From Lethocerus indicus (taxonomy: Eukaryota; Arthropoda; Insecta; Hemiptera; Belostomatidae), in the NCBI GenBank assembly GCA_019843655.1, contig JACDQD010000105.1:3782001-3846000 (forward strand): a stretch of 64,000 bases of DNA, given 5' to 3'. The translations under genes and the position numbers were made by a program. Positions 38,401 to 50,400 of the stretch are shown one piece after another. The notes beneath the pieces were generated by a model. The model had not been told where the DNA came from. It ran no database searches and saw only the letters and a list, made by a program, of their open reading frames with translations. Positions within the stretch are counted from its first letter, which is position 1; each line of letters starts with the position of its first letter.

Positions 38401-41400
38401 CGTCTCGAACTTAGAATTAGGAAAGAGGGCGGGGAGTTTTGTAAAAACTATTTACACGAAAGGTTTAAACATCATTACGGAGTTGAACTAAGAATCGTTT
38501 GCACTACACTCCTCATTTGGGAGGGTATTTTTACAGCAGTGTATTATTATATCTAAATTGAAATGTAGATACACAAGTACAAAATTAGCGTATAACATAC
38601 GTTCTTGTTGTTTCATTTCATACATGAGCAGATACTTTGAGTGTGAACCGAAATTCGGTTTGTTCGCCCCGGCCCAGAAAGTGAGTAAATCCCCGGCTTC
38701 CTATGTACGACGACCTTCTTGCCAAGTACATCATGGTTCGACTGTTAAACGCCACGGCTCGAAAGAAAGCATCAATTCAGTTACCTCCAGCGTCCGAACC
38801 AACCCTACTATCACACGGGTACAAAAGGAATTTTCTTGTATTTAAACAAAATTTACAATTCTTGTTATCACAATTTTGAAAACAAATTATTGTTATTTCG
38901 GGTTTCAGGATCGTAAATGAAAATATTACTATTTTGAGACAGGGCTAAAGGGATATCTTCCCAATAAAGTCCAGACTCGAAATGTGTATTCGATGCAAAT
39001 TTAAATTGTTTCGCTCTTATAAATATTGTCTATTTTGAGACAACAACTCAATAATATATTCTGTAAAGCAAAGTACTATGCAAAAAACAATACATATTAC
39101 GAATTTTCTTTGGAGGAAATATATTACTTTTACTTTTATTTACAAGGACGAGTAAATGTTTATTAAAAATATACAACGACTGCGTTATTTGTACGGAAAT
39201 TCGAGCCTATCATTCAGGACATACATGCCCTTTGTAAATTTGAATAACGCAGTCGCTTTTGTAAAGTCGCGGGGAAATTTTTGATTTGGCAGTCCTGGTT
39301 TAAGATTTCTAAGGTACGCGCGGGTTGGGGGGAATGCCATCCGTTCATGAGATTTATTCTCTGTTTCCTCTAGCTTTTTTTAGTTTTGATTTGTTTAGTT
39401 TCGGCTTCTCGCCGTCGCCCGTCGATATCAGCGTTTATCAGTTTATGTAGAAGGTTGACTGTGCTGCATCCGATCGAGCACTGATGGCGAGAAGACCCAG
39501 ACCAAAAACAAGTCAAATTATCGAAAAACGTCATTTCATTTTTATGGGGGGCGTATTTTTGTCGATATACACTGTAATACATTACGGCAATGTCCGAAAT
39601 AAATGTGTCTTATGGTAAATTCATTGCAACCCTAAATGTTTTGCAGAAACCATTGAGCAGTCGGCCACCAATTTCTACACCTGTTGCAAGTACAAAAGCA
39701 CCAGTACAGGTAATCGTTAGACTGTGAAAAGTTATTTAAAACATGTTATTTTGCATAATTACAAGAACGTGGATGGTTTATTCTTGCAAACGAAAATTAA
39801 TATTTATTAATTGTTTATAAAAATGTTGCTTTTTAATTTTGAAATTTATTAATAGCCGGTGATTTTTAAAAGTTATTAACATTTTGAATATAATTTTGTA
39901 CATTAAATATGCCAACTCTGTCTTATTACCATGATCAACACAATTGGAATATTTCTTTCATAGATAAATATAGGTAGTCGTCGTATCTCATGTTTCTAAC
40001 TTGACTGTTACAATTTTCCATCATTATTTTTTGTTTTTAAATAATTTATATAGGTTAAAAGAAGGTGAGAGGTTTTAAGATCGAGTGCTTTAAATTAATA
40101 TTTGCAATGCTAACCTTACTTCTAACCTGATATAGTTTCGGATGTAATCGTTACTAAAGCAATGGTCATCTACACACCAGTCAGCACCTGTTTTTATTGT
40201 CAGTGCTATGTAGGAGGTAAGTAAATATTCTATTAACCATATGTTAAATCACTAATAATACTGACTTGTCATATTTTAAAAAGTTAAAAATTGATGCAGT
40301 CCTGTTTGCAACAGACTGTATTACAATGAAATTTAAAACAAATTAAAATGAAGTACTCAATATTATCCAATTTGTTGGTTTTCCCCCATAATATTAGACT
40401 TCTCTAAATTTCAGGTTCGCATTATTAAAGTATACTACTCTGACTGGGAACCAGGCTTCTTTTAATAACCATTCAAGTTAATGGAAAGAGTAATCATGTA
40501 TTGGAGTAATTTTAGCTTCTTTTGTATTGTCCGTTTAAATTCCTACAATAATAATATAAAATAATTATGTAGTAAATAATTGTTCTGCAATATTTGAACT
40601 TTCTATGGTACAATCAAAGACATTAACACTATTAAAGCTTCTGTGCATCATATATTTACCAACGTTTATTTTTTACACATTGGTTCCAATATAGACTAAT
40701 AAATGTGTGTTCTGATATTACTACACTAACTTTTTTTTAATATGTGTATCTACATAGTGTGTTCTGTATTTATTTATTTTTTTGTTTTTTGTCTTTCTAA
40801 ATAAATGTGTGAAATTATTTTGTGATTTGCTAGTTATAACATTATTTTTGTACAATTGTATAATATAGTTGCTTATTTTCTGTTTCTTTTGTTTCATGTT
40901 CCCTTTCTTCGCCCCTCTTTTTCTTCTTTTTCATCATCCCTGATTATTAAAAAAGTTATATTCTACAGTTATGTTTTTGTTCAAATTAATGGTATTTGAA
41001 CCCATTTTTATGAAGAATAATATGTTGAAATCCTCATTTCCTTATAACCTCTTGATATAAATGGTGCTGTGAATGCACACAGTTGCCAAATTAACAGGTG
41101 CAGACGGTGGATTAATTTTTATTAAAATGGAATAAATATTCCATGATATTTGATGACGTGCCGTATCAAAAATACGATTTTTTGTTCCATAAAATGATGA
41201 CATAAGAACATTTTCCTGAAATGAATTGCGGTTACTTTTTATAACCTTTTTCATAAGTCAACATTTTGAATAATATCTCTGCATAGTGAATTCACTTGTT
41301 AGTAAATTGACCCTGTAATAATACTAATAAAACATGTATTGTCTAAAGTACTGTGTTAAATTTCCTTGTTGTGTGCCTTGTTTGTATTGAATATATGATT

Positions 41401-44400
41401 GCTTTTTCTTTTTTTGTTTATTATTCACCCATAATTGATGAAAATGTTATTGTGTTGTATGTGATTCTCCTCAAAACATGTATAATATATGTATGTAGTC
41501 TAATTTTTTATGTTGGCTTATTTTGGGTTTGTAAGGGCCACCTTTTAGTCACCGACATATTGTAGATAATTTCTATTATTTAGTTTTTTAATGTTCATTA
41601 TACTGAATTTTTCAATGAGCCCTTTGATATATTAAATTTAAATTAAATATGAACTCATAAACTTTATGAACAATAAATATAACATAATTTTCCATTACTG
41701 AATTTATTTGTATTATTACAACAGTAAATAGTGTACACAGTTTGTAGTGTATTATTGACACTAATGTTTAAATAAGTGTTAATTTCATCATCAGATGATG
41801 TAATTTAATATTATGATTGAATGAATTATGAATGAATCATTACAAAAGTGATCCATACTTTCCCCAATCTCTGTTTAAATAATCCTTGAAAGAGATAAAT
41901 ATTCTTTCAATTTGGTAATATTCTCAGAGTTGTTATTTATTCAGTTTTTTAATGGATTACAAAAATAAATAAATGCAATAATTTGTGATGGAAATTTAGA
42001 ATAACCTAGGATTTAAACAACAACAGAGAGGACCTTTAATGAACACTTTATCTTGACAATTTTATTGTTATGTATCACAACTTCAATAGAATGAAGCTAA
42101 TAGATATTTGTTGTAAGATTATTGAAAATGTTTGCAAGAATGACCATCCATATTATTATATTTCATAACAAAACTGATTATTTAATTGCAAATTATTATA
42201 TATTAACATACATTATTTTGTGTAGGATATTTTAAAGGCGAAGCAAGAACAGATAAATGAATTGCTTAAAGAGAGGGATTTAGTTCGTGAAAAAATGACC
42301 AAAGCGGCAGAGCAAGCAGACCAAGCTGAAAAACAGTATTTTACATTGCAATTAGCTTTTAATACTGTGAGTATTATTTGCTTTTTCATTTTATATTATA
42401 GTATGGCTACAGTGATTAACCTATTATTAATCTAACATAATTTAAGTACATAAGTAGAAATATAAATACTCAGGCATTTTATTAATAATTCTATGCCAGA
42501 CCCTTACTGTAGATCAGGTATTTAAAAATGCATTAACTGGAAAGGTATCATCTTGGGTTTAGATGCATTCAAATTATACTGTGTTTGTATTTATTCTCTA
42601 ATTATATTTATATTCTATGAATCAGTACCGAACGGATTCTGAAAGTAAAATTGAAGAGAAGCAGAAACTTATAAAAAAATTAGAATATGAAAAACAAGAA
42701 CTCTTATCACAACTTGAAGATGTTCAGTTCAGAGCAGAAGAAGAATTAATTAATAAATCAGATATAGAGGTATGTATTTTTTGTATTTTGGACCTAATAT
42801 CAGTTTAATATATTCATTGGGTAGTTTTCTGTATCCTTTCTTGAATGGTCCCTATGCTATATTGATTGATATTGACTTGTTACCTTCATCAGAGGTGTTC
42901 TTTTAGTGAAGTTCCTGTAGTATATACATGCTGCAGACTGATGAAATATTCTGTTATCTCCATCAATACAATTTCATGTTTCAAAATATACTCTGTGTAC
43001 ACACTGTGTATACAATACAATTTCTAGCATAGGTCAAAATAAAAATACAGGAGGACAAAACAAAATCACACGATAAAACATGTTAATAATTGGTGTTAAT
43101 TAGTAAAAATAATGAATAGTGTTAATTATTTTGATCTAATAATTTTAATTGTTGATAGGTAATGAATGATCAAAATTTAGAGAGGATCAAAGAATTGGAA
43201 GATATAATTGCTGCTGACAAAAGTAAATATGAAACTTTGGAAAAGAAGTTCTATACAGAAGGAGAATTAGAAACATTATTAAGCCAAACAAAAGATGAGT
43301 TAATCAGAATGACAAAATTGAAAGAAGAGGCAGAAGATAAATTCAAGAAAGAATTGACAGAGGCTAAAAATATCATTACTTGTTTGGAAACTGATTATAA
43401 GACATTGGAAAACAAACTGATAGTTTTACAAAAGAATGACAATGAAATGGTCGAACTGACTGAAAAGTACAATAACCAGATTGGGGAATTGAAAAAGATA
43501 ATTGACGAATATGAACATAAAACCAAAGTTCAAGAAGAAGAAATTGAGAAACTGAAAACTTGTTTAATCGAGAAAATAGATTACACTGAAAAGTATGAAA
43601 ATGAAAATAAGAAGTTGTCTTGTATTGTTGACAGTATGAAGAAGGCAGTTATAACAATTCAGACAGAGTTGGAAAGTAGGACTGAGAAATATAAAACAGA
43701 AACAAAGAAATCAGAGGATAAATTCAATAATGATATTCAGGCCTTAACAGAACAGATTCAGTCCTCTAAGACAGAATATGAAAAAAACAAGGAAAATTTC
43801 ACAAAAATGTGTAAAGAACTAGAGGAAGATAAATTGAAGTTAATGAGTGATTTAAAAGATTTATCAGAAAAACATGGAAAAGAGATTAGTGCACTACAGG
43901 TAGAGTTAGAAGAGACAGTAAAACACCTCTCACAGAATGAGTGGGAATTTTCTAAATTAACTGACAGACATGCTGAAAGTGTAAAAGAGTGTTCTTCTTT
44001 ACAGGAAGCCCTACTTAAGTTACAAAATAGTTTGCAAGAAAAAAATAAAAACCTTGCAGAAAAAGAAGAAGAAATATCCAATTTGAAGATGGCTGTTGAA
44101 AATATTAAAATTGATAAAATGAAATTTGAAGAGACCTGTAACCAAGAAGTGCAAGAACAGAAGAGTAAATTCGATGATATTAATAGGGCACTTCAAAAAG
44201 CCCATGAGGATTTGCAGAATGCCGAAACGCAAAGAAATTCTCAGGAAACAGATATCAATAGTAAACTAACAATGCTGGAAGAAGTAATCAAGTTGAATTC
44301 AAGTGAAAATAGCAAGCTTAAAGAATATATAGAGCAAGAAAAATTGACATTCAACGAACAAAACCATCTTTTGAAACAACTGGAACAAGAAGTCAAACAA

Positions 44401-47400
44401 TACCATTCACTTACAGAAGCACAAAAAGAAGAAATATGTAGTAAGAATACTATGTTAATGGAATTGGACAACAAAATTTCCAGTAAGTGTTTCATTATTA
44501 TTAATAATTGGCAACACCATACTGAATAATTTAAAATTCAGAAACCTTTTAATCTGACCTTGATGAGACCAGAAATTATCTATATTAGTGAAAGTTTGGA
44601 TTAACCAAAAGCAACATTAATAGGCCTGGTTATTATTAACCACATTTGTACCTGATTGGTTTTAATTATTTGAATTATGCAATCATAATTGTATATATAG
44701 ACATTCAGTTTTGATTTAAAATATTGTAGATAACCTATGTTCAGAATATAGAACTCTATATGTATATATTCTTACAGTCCATAAATAGAAATTAATTATT
44801 TAATTATGTTCATAATTAATTAAATGTATTTCTCATAGAAACATGTTCTCCCAATGACAAAACATCAATCTGATGTCTTTTTAAAATATATAGGTCTCAA
44901 AAATGAATACAGTAGATTAAATGAGGAACAAGAACAGAATTTAAAAGTACAAGTGGATAGATATAACAAATTGGAATTAGAATTTGGTGATTGTCAAAGG
45001 AGATTGAATACAGCTGAAGAAAGATGTGTTCAACTCAGTCAACAGAAGGAAAAACTTGTAAGTTTCATTATTGATCTTGCTAAATTTAAATGTAATTTAA
45101 TAATTCCTTGAGATGAACATTTTCCACATCTCAAGTAATGTACGGTCAAGAAATGAAATCATAATTGTTATTGTGCTGTATTTTTAAAATGACAATTGAT
45201 TTAAAACCCTTATTCTCCTGTCTCATATTTTTTAGCTTCTAGTTATAATAATTCAACTTGTTGCTAGTTAAGTAAAATATATTTACAGTTTAACTATTTA
45301 ATTTATTTCATTGTCATAATAAAAATGTGTAAAAATTGCGAAAGGATCATAATAGAAAATATACTAAATATTGTAGAAGGTAATTATGTAGGAATAAACA
45401 TTAATTATTAAAATCAACTAAAGATATAGTCATTAGTTGATTATGAATAAATAATTATTTATTTAAATAAATTTATTATTTATTTTTTAAATTATTGACT
45501 TTTTATTTTTTTTATATAATAATCATTGCACTGAGTATAATATGCGTATTTTTTGTTCAAATGATAACATTTTTTAAATTGAGTTTTGCGACTTTTTCTC
45601 ATTGTCCTAATTGTTATTATTAGTATAACTGACATTTAAAATGTGTGCAGTGTTTGGTTTAATGTACAAATACATGTAAAAATAGACAATACTTATAATT
45701 TCATTATTTTACATTTAGGCATTCTTGGGGTATTTTATTTACAAATGCACTCACACATGTACATGAATGTTCACTGAGGCGTATTTTTTAAATTGAATAA
45801 ACTAAAATTATTAATTCGGCACAATCTCGACAAACACTTTATTCATGCTCTATATTATGGTGTGGAACTAATGAAAAAAAATTTATATATTTTGGATACA
45901 TAGAGGTATGCCATAATGGATCAAAGTTCTTATGTGCTGAATAACAAAAAGTATCATAGTATAGATGAAGTTACCTGTTTTAATATGTTGCTTATGAGTT
46001 ATATAATTACCGGTGCAATTATGTTTTAGGAAGCTGATATTGCTGGTTTAATAAATAATGAGTCCACAGATTCAGCCCAGTTGTCAAAATTGAATAATGA
46101 TTTGAGGGAAAAGGAAAAAGAGTTGGAAAAATTTGCTTTAAATTATGCTGACAAATCCCGTGAAGCCGAGAACAGGGAACAAGAATTGTTGCTCGAACTG
46201 TCAATCAAGGCACAGGAATATGAACAGTCACTCAAGTCAGTGTTGCACAAAACAGAAGAAACAACACAATCTTTGGAAGCTAAATATCAGGAAAATTTAA
46301 GCGAATTGAAGCAGGTGATTTCAAACAGTGAACACAAACTGGAAGTAACAATTCAGAGTTTAAATCAGAAAGAAACCCTGTGTCAGGATCTCACCGGTAA
46401 ACTAGAAGTATCAGAGGCACAAGTTAAAACACTTCAAAACCAGTTATCGCTTACTGAAAAAGATAAATCTGGTTTGGGTACAGAATTCAACAATAAAATA
46501 AAGGAAATAGAAAATCTTAATTCTGAAATTAAAAGAGTGAAAGAAGAATTAATGAACAATGAATCAGAAAGAGCTAGTTTGGGCACTAAAGTTTCGGATA
46601 AAAACAAGGAAATTATTAAACTGACAGAGTCACTTCAAGAAGTTACCAAAAAAAATATGCATTTAACATCACAGTTGCAATTTCTGAATGAAAAAGAATC
46701 TCAGTTAAAACAGTTGGAAGAAGAAATGAAAGTTCTGAAAGCAAAGTGTGAAGAACAAAGATCTCTGATTGATAATTTAGGAGAAAAGAAAAATAATCTT
46801 CAAGAAACAGTAGACAATGGGATGAAAGAGATTAAATCTAAAACGGAACTAATTGAAAATCTTACTCAAGAACTAGAACGTAAGTATTATCCTGGTATCC
46901 TGAGTTGTATTTTACCTAACCATGAAATACTGTTCTGCCGAGGAGATATTTTTATTGATTAGGAAGAAAAATATTGAAAGATATTTCAGAAATATATTCA
47001 TAAAAAATTAAGATCTTTGTACACATATATGTATTAAATACAATGTTTTTAAAAAATAAAACATTAATATAAAGAAAACATGCATTTCATATTCAAGAAA
47101 ATGTTTTTTGAAAACCTGTAGTAGTAGAATAACATATTGAATAACAATTCAACACATAATAATTATAGTAAAACATTGAAATTACTTCTCTAACTCATCT
47201 AAATGACTTAAGTAGTAATTTTTATTGATTAAATAATATTAAACCACATTATATTTTTCTTTTAGATTTAAAAAAGATAAACTGCAGTTTTGGTGATGAT
47301 AATAATAACTTATTGGAAAAAGTTAAGAAATATGAAGTGGAAATGAACGAATTGGAGAAGAAAGTGAATAGTTTGGATGCAAAATGTAATGAACTAACAC

Positions 47401-50400
47401 AAGAAAAAAAGAAGATGGTATTTAAATATTTTATTTATTACATTATTTTTCATGTAAATGCTCTTAATTAATTACTTAATATATGTTTCATTAAACTTTC
47501 AAAGTGAATGATTTTATTATGATTAATAAATGTAAACAAGAAAAATTTGTTATTGATTTATAAAATAGTAATTTCAAAGTATGATCCATTTTTGAATAAT
47601 ATACACTTAATAAATAGTGTGCTTTGTATTTTCAGTGAATGTAATACATTTTAAAGATGTAATCTAATTAATCATATTATGGACTTTTTTTTATCAATTG
47701 AAATATTATTCACTTAAGAAAAGTATGGAGTATATTTTCTATATTTTTTAAATACTTGACTTTTAATTTTTAAGAACAGGGATGTTATTAACTGTATACA
47801 TCAATACATATATCAATTGTATTAATTATATACATTTACAGCTTTCAGATTTATTATCTTTGAAACATTCTTCGGATAATCTGTCAGAAATTGTTTTTTC
47901 ACTGAAAGGCCATATAGCAGAAAAAGACACGGAATTAAATCAGGTAATTGAAGCAAAGGCCATAAAAGAAAGTGAAGCCAAGGAGGCTGAAGCAGAATTA
48001 AGGAGGCAATTAACTGCCGCTGAAAATGAAAATAAAAATTTGACTGAGGAGCTTGAAAAGCTTAAGAAAACATTAGATAGCAATGTTCAACTGGAGGAGA
48101 AGCACAGTCAAAATGAAAATGAGCTTAAGAAAAAATTAGCCCTGGCTTTACAAGAGAATGAGAAAATTGGCATACTGAGCAATGAAGTTAAGGAAAAGGA
48201 AGAAATATGTAGGAATTTAGAAATGAAAATTAAAGATCTGGAGGCTAGTTTAACAAATAGTAATGAAGACAAAAATAGTAATCAGATAATCCTGAATCAG
48301 TTTGAACAGAAGATTAATGAACTAGAAAATAAACTTAAACTGTCTAACCAAGAGGTAAATGAACTCACTGCCTTGAAAAATTCTATTGAAAAGAAACTTG
48401 AAGAAAATGAAACTGCACAGAAAAGGTTAGTTGATGAAAGCCAAAGTATGAAGCATCAGCTGCATAATGGAGAAAAAGAAAATAAAGAGAAAGTGTTGCT
48501 GTTTGAAGAAGAAATCAAACAGCTGAAAGTTCAGAAAGATAACTTTGAAAAACTGTACCAGGAAAAAGATAACAGATTAACTTCAGCTTTGATTGAACTT
48601 GATACTTTGAAGAGAAGTAAAAGTATACAAAATAATGTTCCGGATGCCAATAGCAACAGTAATGATTATTCGGAAGAAAGGGAATTTGCCGAGAGTCAGA
48701 TAAACTTTTTGAACTCTATTATTGTTGATTTGCAAAATAAGAATGATTCTTTAAAAGCAAGAATTGAAGCATTGGAGTTAGGCACAGATGCTACTGTTTC
48801 AAATCAGTGAGTATTTTCTTGAAAATTAGAATTTGTCTAGCCAACAAATTTCAACTTTATTTTGGTAATATATTTTTAAATCTAAGATAACTTTTATTGT
48901 ATCCATCTCCTTTTAAATTTGTTTAATTATTGTTATTGTGTGATTATTGTTTTGAGGAGAACCTCATCAATTCTGAACCATTTGATAACTCTCATGAACA
49001 CTTTCTTTCACAGCCAGTTCAAGGAAGAAAAAAACGTGTTATTAAACAATAGAAAAAAATTTTACCATTCTAAGAATGGTGTCTCAATATGACTTGAGAT
49101 ATGTTTGAAAACTTTTTGGATTGAGTTTTTTTTGTGGTTAAATTTTTTATATAACATATTTGTCACCTTAATTGTACCTCGAAAGCTACCTTAATATTAT
49201 GAGTTAACACTTTTAGCTTATAATTTAGTTATCGTAAAAAATTTAATAATTCCAACTTTCAAATTTCAACATGTTTACAGTGGAATTTGAACTCATTCTC
49301 TTCAAATTTTTGTCTCCTCCAAATTGCTTCATGAATTCATTTCATTAAGGCATTTTTTCAGTTGGCTCAAGTGCTGAATTTACCGGAAGCAAACCTTCAG
49401 AAACCAAGGCCTTTTACTACTATTATAAATCTGAATTTTTCTGTTTTTAGAATTAGTTGATTTCTAATTCCAGACTTGCAGAATAATGCATAATTTTTTT
49501 CAGCCAAGTGGGTAAAGTTCGCGTTGTTGCTCCTAGATTGTTTTGTGATATTTGTGATGTATTTGATGTTCACGATACTGAGGATTGTCCTCGGCAAGCG
49601 ACTGATTCGCCTATTCCAATGGTTCAGCACCATCATCGCCCGCATTCCCGCGATGACAGGCCTTACTGTGATATTTGCGAAGGTATTCTTCTTTTTCCTT
49701 ATAATTATTGGATCAGTATTATGACAGATATTGTCTTATAACTTTTTGATTAGTTCCTAGTTTCTGAGCTTAACTAGTCTATATTATAAATAAATGAATT
49801 TTTGATAGATCTACCGGATTTTTGCTCATAATTTTTCAGTTTTAATTTAGTAATTGTAACAGTTTTGACAGTAATCTAAAATTATTAGTAAAAATGATTA
49901 GTTATTAGTAATCTAAAATTTTGACGAACAGTTTCTGTTGATTTTTGTTTATTCTCAAATAATACACTGGTATGAATAAGTCATTATTATATATATCAAC
50001 ATACATGTTATCCTTCAGATAATTAAAAACAAAAAGATAATTCTGGGGTTAATAAGAGTTTCCACAGTCCTGAACTACTTTAAATAAGAAGATTGAAATA
50101 AAATAATTATTGATTAAATATAATATATAGCTGGGGTTTATTTTCATCTACAGAAATATAAATTACCCATTTAAGTTTATTATGACTGCTAATTAATTCT
50201 TTGAACTGTATTACAGATTGAGTCTCAAAAATTCTTGATTTATTTGTTGACCATATTCTTTTTGAGGAATTATGGGTAGGATGATTTTGATGTGTGTGAG
50301 GCAGAGAGATTATTATCTGTGACCTCTTTTGAAAATGTTGGGAAAAACATCGTGCAAAAGAAATCATTGAGATATCATTAAATAGATAAATTTAACTTAT

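Noticed and set aside
43758..44495. Long minus-strand open frames opposite the coiled-coil exon
   Set aside because: Shadows of the A-rich coding strand; they read as Ser/Phe/Leu-rich nonsense and have no splice or start context.
44839..44893. Acceptor at 44838 for CLIP-190 exon 13
   Set aside because: Leads to TGA within about a dozen codons in the required phase; the acceptor at 44893 keeps the coiled coil open.
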